From: an uncultured Solobacterium sp. | GTDB lineage: Bacteria; Bacillota_I; Bacilli_A; Erysipelotrichales; Erysipelotrichaceae | Direction of reading: 5' to 3' | DNA: 11,948 nucleotides | NCBI GenBank assembly: GCA_938041275.1 | Contig: CALISH010000124.1 | Location: 1-11,948 of the forward strand | Part shown: one piece after another, positions 1-6,624 of the stretch | Numbering within the stretch: the first letter of the stretch is position 1 | Layout: each line of letters opens with the position of its first letter | Notes under the pieces: model-generated | The model's database searches: none | What the model saw: the letters and a program-made list of their open reading frames with translations, nothing else | Told to the model about the DNA's origin: nothing | Program-made: the position numbers and the translations under genes

Positions 1-37
1 TGAAATTTTTATAGAAATGACAGAAAACATGAAAATA

Positions 38-69
38 AAATAAAAAATGTAGAAATATTTCTACATTTT
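38..69 (-). terminator. Intrinsic terminator of the NifU-like gene
   Basis: A perfect 26-bp palindrome spans 44-69 and overlaps the stop codon of the leftward gene. Read on the minus strand it is followed by six T and then further T-rich sequence (TTTTTTATTTTATTTT). The stem is AT-rich, so it may be of modest strength. Read rightward it has only a short T run, so it could weakly serve a gene entering from the left as well. Bases 1-37 are AT-rich and show nothing else I can name. Confidence 0.6.
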
Positions 70-397
70 AGTAATATGGGTTAAATTCATCGTAGTGATT
101 TGTTTCTAGCAAACGAACATCGTGTACTTCTGGTACTTCATCTAATAGGATGGCTTTAATACCATCATTTAATGTAGAATCCATTACCATACATCCATTA
201 CATGCACCTGTCATTGTTACTGTAACAACGCCATCAGCGTATCCCACTAAGAAGACATCACCGCCATCTGCTTGGATATATGGGCGAATCTTGTCTAGCG
301 TATGTTGAATGCGCTGTAACAACTCCTTACGAACTGGATCCGTTTCTAGGGCAATTAGATCCGCACTACTTTCAGAATAGAAATCTGTATCACTCAT
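68..397 (-). CDS. NifU-like (Nfu) Fe-S cluster scaffold protein
   Basis: A small protein of 109 aa that consists almost wholly of the NifU C-terminal domain, the Nfu type of scaffold or carrier that holds a cluster between two subunits and passes it to cytoplasmic apoproteins. The family pattern is plain: the segment RPYIQADGGDV (residues 38-48), then GACNGCMVMDS with the CxxC ligand pair at Cys66 and Cys69. The length is close to B. subtilis YutI as I remember it. The frame stays open 60 bases upstream, but I place the start at the ATG at 397 because an AGGAAAGAGG ribosome binding site lies just before it and the family N-terminus fits. It starts 17 bases after the stop of the membrane-protein gene at 415-885, so the two are probably co-transcribed leftward. 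A carrier of this kind would fit the iron-sulfur-rich Rnf complex encoded nearby, but that link is only inference. Confidence 0.9.
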   Translation of the reverse strand: MSDTDFYSESSADLIALETDPVRKELLQRIQHTLDKIRPYIQADGGDVFLVGYADGVVTVTMTGACNGCMVMDSTLNDGIKAILLDEVPEVHDVRLLETNHYDEFNPYY

Positions 398-414
398 TAC
401 TATCGCCTCTTTCC

Positions 415-885
415 TTACTTTACAAGATAGAAGATATACGCAACGAATAGTCCCCAAATAATACCACCAACAACTTCAACCCAACGATGACCAAGTACAG
501 GTTTTAATTTTGTCTTATAGATGGAACTTTCGAATACATGAGGATATCTTTCTTGTAAATCCTTGACTAATTGTTGCGTAACTTTGATATTTTGTCCACT
601 ATAATACCTCACATTTGCAGCATCATAGATAACAATAATAGCTAAAACAACAGTAATCGCAAATAGAGTTGAACTAAAACGCTCACGGAAGCCAACCGCT
701 AAAGCAAGGGCTGAAACCATTGCACTATGTGAACTTGGAAAGCCACCACAAGCAACGGTTAAACTCCATTCCCAATCATGCTCGGGTTCGACGATAAATG
801 CACAAATTGGTTTTAAAAGCTGTGCACTGATAGCCGCAAATATAGCACAAAATATAATATGTATCGTATTTAATGAAATTAACAT
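415..885 (-). CDS. Divergent PAP2 family (DUF212, YuiD-like) membrane protein
   Basis: A 156-aa integral membrane protein of the divergent PAP2/acid phosphatase family (B. subtilis YuiD is the same type). The family motifs are visible: GGFPSSHSA around residues 47-55, a YDAANVRYYSGQ block in the middle, and LGHRWVEVVGG near the C-terminus, with hydrophobic helices at the N-terminus, centre and C-terminus. The PSSHS and GH...E elements resemble PAP2 phosphatase motifs, so a lipid phosphate phosphatase activity is possible, but I know of no settled function. The frame runs open further upstream to 1002. I choose the ATG at 885 because an AGAGG ribosome binding site precedes it and the resulting N-terminus and length match the family. 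It is first in a leftward pair with the NifU-like gene and probably starts at the -10 element at 903-911. Confidence 0.88.
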   Translation of the reverse strand: MLISLNTIHIIFCAIFAAISAQLLKPICAFIVEPEHDWEWSLTVACGGFPSSHSAMVSALALAVGFRERFSSTLFAITVVLAIIVIYDAANVRYYSGQNIKVTQQLVKDLQERYPHVFESSIYKTKLKPVLGHRWVEVVGGIIWGLFVAYIFYLVK

Positions 886-902
886 AACAAGCCTCTGGAT
901 AA

Positions 903-938
903 AGTATACCACACATCTTTTCGTGAGTGTGCTATACT
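903..938. promoter_or_regulatory. Symmetric divergent promoter region with 12-bp inverted repeat
   Basis: AGTATACCACAC (903-914) and GTGTGCTATACT (927-938) are inverted repeats with one mismatch, separated by 12 bases. The right arm contains the extended -10 element TGCTATACT (930-938) pointing toward the S1-domain gene. The left arm, read on the minus strand, contains TGGTATACT pointing toward the DUF212 gene. Recognisable -35 boxes are absent or poor on both strands, which is compatible with extended -10 promoters. The leftward leader would be very short, with its ribosome binding site close to the expected transcript start. The symmetry could reflect an operator or simply two similar promoters. 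Confidence 0.55.
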
Positions 939-961
939 TAAGAATGATTGGAAATGCTAAA

Positions 962-1330
962 ATGATATACAAACCAGGACAGATTGTAGAAGGAAAAATC
1001 ACAGGGATTCAACCCTACGGTGCATTTGTGGCACTAGAACATCATGTAAGTGGACTAATTCACATCTCTGAAATTAGTGATGGATTTGTGAAGGACATTT
1101 CAAAGTTTGTTACAGTTGGGGATGTTTTGAAGTTAAAGGTCTTGGAATGCGATGATAAGAGTAGTCATGTCAAGTTATCATTGAAAGCACTTCAGAAAGC
1201 ACACTCAAGAAATAGACGTAAACTAATGGGACATAAACCAAGTTTACCGAACATGAAAATGGGTTTTCAGACAATCGCAAATGCTATGAGTGAATGGATC
1301 AAAGAGGCGAAGGAGACTATTTTAAAATGA
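962..1330 (+). CDS. yugI: YugI/GSP13-type S1 domain RNA-binding protein
   Basis: A 122-aa protein with one S1 RNA-binding domain at residues 1-75 (PGQIVEGKITGIQPYGAFVA, then GLIHISEIS and FVKDI), a basic linker at about 77-100, and a C-terminal GFQTIANAMSEWI segment. The last segment is characteristic of B. subtilis YugI (general stress protein 13) and of streptococcal/enterococcal CvfD, which act as RNA-binding or ribosome-associated post-transcriptional regulators. GTG at 923 and ATG at 944 are also in frame. I prefer ATG 962 because the S1 fold starts there and the transcript from the -10 at 933-938 would begin near 945. The ribosome binding site (GGAA) is weak. The stop overlaps the pgi start by 4 bases (ATGA), so pgi is probably translationally coupled to it. 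Confidence 0.88.
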   Translation: MIYKPGQIVEGKITGIQPYGAFVALEHHVSGLIHISEISDGFVKDISKFVTVGDVLKLKVLECDDKSSHVKLSLKALQKAHSRNRRKLMGHKPSLPNMKMGFQTIANAMSEWIKEAKETILK

Positions 1331-2607
1331 TGAAGTTAAATACATCACACGCTTTACTCAAGGAAAGTATTGAAAGTTATCAAGAAAAAGTAAATGAACT
1401 ACACAAAGTAATTTTTGAAAGAACTGGTGCCGGTAACGACTTTATGGGATGGGTCGATTGGGCTGAAACATATGATAAGGCTGAATTCGAACGCATCTTA
1501 GAGGTTGCAGAAAAAGTAAAGGATAAGGCTGAAGTATTACTTGTATGTGGTATTGGTGGATCTTACTTAGGTGCACGTGCCGCTATCGAAATGATTCAAG
1601 GTTTATATTCAGGAAATAAGACAGAAGTTATTTTCGTAGGAAATACATTCTCATCTACATATATTGCACAAGTGTTAAAGCACATCCAAGATAAGAGTGT
1701 TGTGATGAACGTTATTTCTAAGTCTGGTACAACAACTGAAACAGCACTTGCCTTCCGTGTATTCCGCGAATTCATGGAAAAGAAATATGGCAAGGAAGAA
1801 TGCAAAGAACGTATCATCGCAACTACAGATAAAGCACGTGGTACACTAAAGGCATTAGCTGATAAGGAAGGCTATGAAACATTCGTTATCCCTGATGATA
1901 TCGGTGGTAGATACTCTGTAATTACACCAGTAGGTTTAGTACCTCTTGCTATTATGGGTGTAGATATCAAGAAGATCATGGCTGGTCTTTATGATGCTTA
2001 TAAGGAATTAAACACTGCAGATCTTTCTAAGAACCCAGCATACCAATATGCAGTATGCAGACGTATCCTACAGAACCAGGGTTATGATGTAGAAATGTTT
2101 GTTGCCTATGAACCACAGCTTGCAATGCTTGCTGAGTGGTGGAAACAGTTATTAGGTGAATCTGAAGGTAAGGATGGTAAGGGTATCTTGCCAGATAGCG
2201 CAAACTTCTCAACAGATTTACATAGCTTAGGACAGTTTATCCAAGAAGGTAAGAAAGTTCTATTTGAGACAATCTTAGAAGTAGAAAATCCTACAGAAGA
2301 TCTACTTATACCAACAGATGCAGAAAATAGCGATCAGATGAACTACCTCGCTGGTAAGTCATATGATTGGGTCAATAAGATGGCTTGTCTTGGCACAATT
2401 GAAGCTCACGAAGTAACAGGTGGAGTTCCTAACTTAATTATTTCTATTCCAGATATGAAGGAATACTCATTTGGATATCTCTGCTATTTCTTCTTCATCG
2501 CTACAGCGATGACTTGCTATATGATTGATATCAACCCATTCAATCAGCCAGGTGTAGAAATCTACAAGAAGAATATGTTCCGCTTATTAGGTAAACCTAC
2601 TAAGTAA
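1327..2607 (+). CDS. pgi: Glucose-6-phosphate isomerase
   Basis: Interconverts glucose 6-phosphate and fructose 6-phosphate in glycolysis and gluconeogenesis, in the cytoplasm. The 426-aa product reads as a full bacterial Pgi: FMGWVDW near the N-terminus, GIGGSYLGARAA, the sugar-phosphate binding ISKSGTTTE (residues 130-138), the GESEGKDGKG loop with the likely catalytic Glu280, TDLHSLGQ with His299, and NPFNQPGVEIYKKNMF with Lys414. It ends just after LLGKPTK, lacking the short charged tail that I recall in B. subtilis Pgi (about 450 aa); the catalytic parts are intact. The frame is open from 1294, but ATG 1327 has an AGGAG site at 1311-1315 and overlaps the upstream stop. It appears to form a two-gene operon with the S1-domain gene and is followed by its own terminator. 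Confidence 0.97.
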   Translation: MMKLNTSHALLKESIESYQEKVNELHKVIFERTGAGNDFMGWVDWAETYDKAEFERILEVAEKVKDKAEVLLVCGIGGSYLGARAAIEMIQGLYSGNKTEVIFVGNTFSSTYIAQVLKHIQDKSVVMNVISKSGTTTETALAFRVFREFMEKKYGKEECKERIIATTDKARGTLKALADKEGYETFVIPDDIGGRYSVITPVGLVPLAIMGVDIKKIMAGLYDAYKELNTADLSKNPAYQYAVCRRILQNQGYDVEMFVAYEPQLAMLAEWWKQLLGESEGKDGKGILPDSANFSTDLHSLGQFIQEGKKVLFETILEVENPTEDLLIPTDAENSDQMNYLAGKSYDWVNKMACLGTIEAHEVTGGVPNLIISIPDMKEYSFGYLCYFFFIATAMTCYMIDINPFNQPGVEIYKKNMFRLLGKPTK

Positions 2608-2613
2608 GTCTTT

Positions 2614-2640
2614 AAGAGGAAGAAATTCCTCTTTTGCTTT
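2614..2640 (+). terminator. Intrinsic terminator after pgi
   Basis: An 8-bp stem AAGAGGAA (2614-2621) pairs with TTCCTCTT (2626-2633) across a GAAA loop. It is followed by TT, GC and TTTT. It lies 7 bases after the pgi stop and separates pgi from the MATE gene. Only 25 bases remain before the MATE start and I see no convincing promoter there, so partial read-through may be what transcribes the MATE gene. Confidence 0.75.
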
Positions 2641-2665
2641 TATAGATAGAAAGGATGGTGTGTAG

Positions 2666-4030
2666 ATGTCTACAATGAATCAAGAGGCCCATTATCGCCG
2701 TATGACACAAGATTCAATTCCACACTTAATTACGCAACTAGCAGTTCCAACAATTATATCGATGCTCGTAACGAGTATCTATAATATGGCAGATACTTAC
2801 TTTGTAGGTACAATTAGTACTTCTGCAAGTGGTGCGACTGGCATCGTATTTAGTTTGATGTCCATTCTGCAGGCCTTTGGTTTTATGTTTGGGCATGGTG
2901 CTGGAGCGAATATTTCACAACAACTAGGCTCAAAAAATGTAGAGAAGGCTAGAATATACGCCTCAACAAGTTTCTTTCTTTCTATTTTTGTTGGTGGAGT
3001 TGTAATGGTCATTGGACTTATCTTTATGGATCCGATGATGCGTATGATGGGAAGTACAGATACCATCCTTCCTTACGCAAGAATATATGCATTCTATATT
3101 TTGCTTGCAGGCATGGCCATGACATCGAGTTGTGTACTAAACAATATTTTGCGTTATGAAGGAAAAGCCTTCTATGCAATGATAGGTTTAACACTTGGTG
3201 GTGTCTTGAATATCTTTGGTGATTATATCTTAGTTCGTATATTTCATATGGGTATTGCTGGTGCAGGTCTTAGTACAACAATCTCGCAATATATTAGTAT
3301 GTTTGTACTTGTACTACCTTATTTACAAGGTAAAACACAAAGTCGCTTACAACCTAAATATGTAACATGTAAGCCTGAAATTTTAAATCGTATCTTTACG
3401 ACAGGATTACCATCTCTGAGTCGACAAGGTTTAAATTCACTATCTACAATGGTATTAAATACTACATCTGCGATGTATGGTGATGCGGCTGTTGCAGGTA
3501 TCTCTATCGCAACACGTATTGTATCGTTCTTATTCTGTGTTGCGCTTGGCATTGGTCAAGGTTTCCAACCGGTTAGTGCATTTAACTATGGTGCAAAAAT
3601 CTACACTCGTGTAAAGAAGGGATTTTACTTTACGCTCAAGAGTGGTACAGCTCTAATGGCAATTCTTGCGATAATCGCATTTACATTCTCAGGGAGATTT
3701 GTTGCACTATTTAGAGATGATCCTGATGTTATTGAAGTTGGTACTACAGCATTACGTTTTCAATGTGTATCGTTGGTATTAATGCCAATGACAATGTATG
3801 GAAACATGTTATTCCAGTCGATTTCGCGTAGTGCGGTTGCGACATTTCTAGCGATGTTGCGTAGTGGACTTGTTTTAATCCCTGCGGTTATTATCTTGCA
3901 TGCATGTTTTGGGATAACGGGGATTGAAGCTGCACAATCTGTTAGTGAGATTATGACTGCAATTATTTCATTACCGTTTATTCTTTATCTATTTAAAACA
4001 TTTCCAGAAGATGGAAGAGATATCATATAA
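2666..4030 (+). CDS. MATE family multidrug/cation antiporter
   Basis: A 454-aa polytopic membrane protein of the MATE family, exporters that expel drugs or metabolites in exchange for Na+ or H+. The N-terminus has the MatE look (SIPHLITQLAVPTIISMLVT, then YNMADTYFVG), repeated in pseudo-symmetry in the second half (IFTTGLPSLSRQGLNSLST, then GQGFQPVSAFNYGA). The length and about twelve hydrophobic segments are normal for the family. The start at ATG 2666 has an AAGGA site at 2651-2655. The substrate cannot be told from sequence. It stands alone between the pgi terminator and a bidirectional terminator, convergent with apbE, so nothing ties it functionally to either neighbour. Confidence 0.92.
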   Translation: MSTMNQEAHYRRMTQDSIPHLITQLAVPTIISMLVTSIYNMADTYFVGTISTSASGATGIVFSLMSILQAFGFMFGHGAGANISQQLGSKNVEKARIYASTSFFLSIFVGGVVMVIGLIFMDPMMRMMGSTDTILPYARIYAFYILLAGMAMTSSCVLNNILRYEGKAFYAMIGLTLGGVLNIFGDYILVRIFHMGIAGAGLSTTISQYISMFVLVLPYLQGKTQSRLQPKYVTCKPEILNRIFTTGLPSLSRQGLNSLSTMVLNTTSAMYGDAAVAGISIATRIVSFLFCVALGIGQGFQPVSAFNYGAKIYTRVKKGFYFTLKSGTALMAILAIIAFTFSGRFVALFRDDPDVIEVGTTALRFQCVSLVLMPMTMYGNMLFQSISRSAVATFLAMLRSGLVLIPAVIILHACFGITGIEAAQSVSEIMTAIISLPFILYLFKTFPEDGRDII

Positions 4031-4054
4031 AAAGCGATGAACCCATCGCTTTTT
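4029..4054. terminator. Bidirectional terminator between MATE gene and apbE
   Basis: AAAAAGCGATG (4029-4039) and CATCGCTTTTT (4044-4054) form an 11-bp stem with a 4-base loop. The flanking A and T runs give it a T tail in both directions. It overlaps the MATE stop codon and lies four bases beyond the apbE stop, so it fits as the shared terminator of the two convergent genes. Confidence 0.85.
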
Positions 4055-4058
4055 ATGT

Positions 4059-5213
4059 CTAATAAGTAATAATATCTTTTAAGCCTTCACTTGCTACAAC
4101 GTAATAGCCGTTTGTTTCTTTGCCATCACCCTGTTTCTTTGCTGGATCCATGACCCATACTGCATTTGCTTCTTTACCCGTTGCTTTCTTATACGCTTCA
4201 AGTACTTTCTTTCCATCTTCGATGGAGAGTGTAAATAGTGTTGTACTTAAGCAGTCAGCGACACCGGAATCTTCTGTAAAGATTGTGACACTATGGTAAT
4301 GCGTTGCAGGATAATTTGTGGATGGGTCAATGATGTGGTGATAACTATTACCATCTGTTGCAATATAGAAGCGCTCATAGTCTCCACTTGTAACAAAGGA
4401 GAAGGAGCCTTTGGAAGAAATTAATGCAAGTCCATTTGGTAGAGCACCTTCAGGATCAGCAATACCGACATTCCATGTGCTTCCATCAGGTTTATCATTT
4501 ACAGTACGGATGTTTCTGCCAACATTGAAGTAACCTGCTTGCATGTGTTGACCAACTTCTTCTGCAACTAGTTCAGTCGCATATCCTTTTGCAATACCAC
4601 CTACATCAAATGATTGACATGGTTGGGTAATATAGACTGTGCTTTCTTCATCGTTAATTACAACGTTATCCCAACCCTTACAACCTGCAGCTTGTGTAAG
4701 TTCTTCCTCTGTTGGAAGATTGCCAAGCTGTTTTTCGGCATTGAGTTTAATGCCTTCTTCACGATACTTGTGCCAAACCTTAAGAAGGGCACCCATGGTA
4801 ATATCGAATTCGCCATTGGAATAATCATAGAACTGTTTTGCCATATGCAACATGTCAATGATTGGTTTATCAACTTTGATTGGTTTGATACCTGCGTTAT
4901 CATTAACTGTCTTTAGGTTGTTGATACCATCGTAGTCGTTATAAATATCAAATAACTGGTTGTAGTAACGAAGTAGGGTAGTGCTGTCCTTGAAATGGGC
5001 AGCTGCTGATTCTGTATTCGTTGTATATTCCATGTAACTATAGATTGTATCGAAACCTACATCAGAACTCACATTTTCATATTTGGTTAGGCTTTCACTG
5101 TTGGTTGAAGTGTTGTTAGAAGCACTATTTTTACTTCCTTTTGTTGTACAGCCAGCAAGTAGTGTACAAACGCTTAATGCGCTGATTAATAATTTATTTA
5201 TTTTTCTTTTCAT
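4059..5213 (-). CDS. apbE: ApbE family FMN transferase, lipoprotein
   Basis: ApbE transfers FMN from FAD to a threonine in target proteins, here most likely RnfD and RnfG encoded just across the divergent promoter region. The 384-aa product starts with a lipoprotein signal peptide ending LLAGC (lipid-modified Cys22), then a Ser/Asn/Thr-rich spacer, then the ApbE domain. Visible family motifs are DVGGIAKGYATE (203-214), WNVGIADPEG, FVTSGDYERFY (TSGD at 275-278) and HHIIDPSTNYPA (292-303). Two glycines usual in the family look replaced: Arg233 in NVGRN and Asn300 in DPSTN. The core is otherwise intact, so I expect activity. The signal peptide puts the enzyme on the outer face of the membrane, where the flavinylated domains lie. 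ATG 5213 is the only usable start (an in-frame stop lies at 5226-5228). No clear ribosome binding site precedes it. It is related to Listeria FmnB, which serves extracellular electron transfer. Confidence 0.93.
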   Translation of the reverse strand: MKRKINKLLISALSVCTLLAGCTTKGSKNSASNNTSTNSESLTKYENVSSDVGFDTIYSYMEYTTNTESAAAHFKDSTTLLRYYNQLFDIYNDYDGINNLKTVNDNAGIKPIKVDKPIIDMLHMAKQFYDYSNGEFDITMGALLKVWHKYREEGIKLNAEKQLGNLPTEEELTQAAGCKGWDNVVINDEESTVYITQPCQSFDVGGIAKGYATELVAEEVGQHMQAGYFNVGRNIRTVNDKPDGSTWNVGIADPEGALPNGLALISSKGSFSFVTSGDYERFYIATDGNSYHHIIDPSTNYPATHYHSVTIFTEDSGVADCLSTTLFTLSIEDGKKVLEAYKKATGKEANAVWVMDPAKKQGDGKETNGYYVVASEGLKDIITY

Positions 5214-5219
5214 ATCTAA

Positions 5220-5249
5220 ACTATATCATAAAAGCCATCTTACTGTTAA
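5220..5249 (-). promoter_or_regulatory. Possible apbE promoter
   Basis: On the minus strand, TTAACA (5244-5249) and TATAGT (5220-5225) are 18 bases apart. This would place the transcript start at or next to the apbE start codon, giving little or no leader. An alternative weaker pair farther upstream (TTGAAA near 5279-5284 and TATTCC) would give a normal leader. I cannot decide between them. Confidence 0.3.
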
Positions 5250-5259
5250 TGTGGGAATA

Positions 5260-5268
5260 TGTTATAAT
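5260..5268 (+). promoter_or_regulatory. Extended -10 promoter of the rnf operon
   Basis: TGTTATAAT (5260-5268) is a perfect extended -10 element (TGN followed by TATAAT), about 37 bases before the rnfC start. The -35 position, near 5240-5245 (TTACTG), is poor, as is common with extended -10 promoters. The expected transcript start is near 5275, giving a leader of about 30 bases, too short for a riboswitch. Confidence 0.65.
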
Positions 5269-5304
5269 TTTGAATGATTTCAAATGAGGAAAGGAAAGAA
5301 AATT

Positions 5305-6612
5305 ATGTCAATATTTACAGGACCAATGAAGCTTCATTTAAATGGACATAAGGATTGGACACTTCATAAAGAAGTATTGAAGTCTATCGATCCAGATGTT
5401 GTTTGGATTCCACTTGTAAACGGTGCTGCCCCATGTCAACCACTTGTTCAAGTTGGAGATGAAGTTAAGATTGGACAAAAGATAGCAGAAAGAAATGATG
5501 CATTCTATTTACCACTCTTTGCGTCGGTTTCAGGTACTGTTACAGGTATCGAAAAGTTCTTGGGTGCAGGTGGTACAATGATTGACCATTTACGTATTCA
5601 AAATGATCACAAGCATACAGTAGAACGTGCGTTTGCGAAATTTGATTATGAAAAGGCTAGCTGGCAGGAATTACATGCATTCGCTAAGGATTCCGGTATG
5701 CTTGGTTTAGGTGGTGCTGGATTTCCGTCTTATGTAAAGTATAACAAGCCAGAGAATGTTGACCTCTTTATCGTTAATGCGGTTGAGTGTGAACCATTCT
5801 TAACATCAGATTATAAAAATATTGAAGAAAACATGGACTTACTCAAGATAGGTACACTTGCGTTCTTCAAGATGAGTAATGCAAAGGCTGGTTGTGTCGC
5901 AATCAAGGAAGATAAGAAGGAACAGATTGCCCAATTACAAGAAACCTTTAAGGGAACACCAATTGAGGTGCGTATCGTTCCTAACGTTTACCCAATGGGT
6001 TGGGAAAGAACACTTGTATACCAGTTAACAAAGAAGCGTTATGACAGATTGCCGATCGAAGCAGGTTGTATTGTTAACAACGCATCTACAGCGATTGCAT
6101 TTGGTAATGCGATTGTAAATGGTATGCCAGTTACACATAAGTACTTAACTGTATCCGGTGATGCGGTTAAGAATCCACAGAATGTATATGTTCCTGTTGG
6201 AACAAAGGTACATGAGATTATCGACGCTGTTGGTGGATATAAAGATGGTGTGGATGATGTAGTGTTACTCGCTGGTGGACCAATGATGGGCCGTGCAGTT
6301 CCTAACGATCAATTCGTAGTAATGGCACAGAATAATGGTCTTACAATTCAGAAGTATGAAAAGCCAGATACAGTTGCTTGTTTACGTTGTGGACGTTGTA
6401 CGGAAACATGTCCATCTGGATTACAACCAGTACGTATCGCTTCTGAACATAAGTCTGTAGACTATGATACATTAATGCGTTTGGATGTAATGAACTGTAT
6501 TGAATGCGGTCTATGTACATATGTATGTCCATCTAAGATTGAAGTAACTGAGAATGTTAGACGTGCAAAGACATTTGTGCGTGCAAAACTAGCATCACAG
6601 GCAAAGAAATAG
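5305..6612 (+). CDS. rnfC: Rnf complex subunit RnfC, NADH-binding Fe-S flavoprotein
   Basis: The peripheral cytoplasmic subunit of Rnf where NAD(H) reacts, carrying FMN and two 4Fe-4S clusters. The 435-aa product has the full family layout: an N-terminal segment (GPMKLHLNGHKD), the glycine-rich GLGGAGFPSYVK (about 134-145) and ECEPFLTSDY (161-170) of the FMN/NADH site, a soluble-ligand-binding region, and a C-terminal two-cluster ferredoxin domain with cysteines 359, 362, 365, 369 and 398, 401, 404, 408, each set ending in CP. The frame opens at ATG 5284, but I start at ATG 5305 because AAAGGA lies at 5290-5295 at good spacing and MSIFTGPMK fits the family. It is first in the rnfCDGEA-orf-B operon, 12 bases before rnfD. 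It has normal length, and its cluster domain may matter more here because RnfB lacks its ferredoxin domains. Confidence 0.96.
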   Translation: MSIFTGPMKLHLNGHKDWTLHKEVLKSIDPDVVWIPLVNGAAPCQPLVQVGDEVKIGQKIAERNDAFYLPLFASVSGTVTGIEKFLGAGGTMIDHLRIQNDHKHTVERAFAKFDYEKASWQELHAFAKDSGMLGLGGAGFPSYVKYNKPENVDLFIVNAVECEPFLTSDYKNIEENMDLLKIGTLAFFKMSNAKAGCVAIKEDKKEQIAQLQETFKGTPIEVRIVPNVYPMGWERTLVYQLTKKRYDRLPIEAGCIVNNASTAIAFGNAIVNGMPVTHKYLTVSGDAVKNPQNVYVPVGTKVHEIIDAVGGYKDGVDDVVLLAGGPMMGRAVPNDQFVVMAQNNGLTIQKYEKPDTVACLRCGRCTETCPSGLQPVRIASEHKSVDYDTLMRLDVMNCIECGLCTYVCPSKIEVTENVRRAKTFVRAKLASQAKK

Positions 6613-6624
6613 GAGGCAGGAAAA

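Noticed and set aside
1328..1330. UGA read as tryptophan, as in mycoplasmas
   Set aside because: UGA ends the S1-domain gene exactly where the family ends and overlaps the pgi start. Tryptophan codons are UGG throughout.
2797..3066. An 89-aa minus-strand frame inside the MATE gene
   Set aside because: Fully antisense to a well supported membrane protein gene, with composition typical of an antisense reading and no start signals.
5214..5304. A riboswitch, for example for FMN, between apbE and rnfC
   Set aside because: The gap is only 91 bases and the predicted leaders are about 30 bases or less. There is no room for an FMN aptamer and I see no conserved elements of one.
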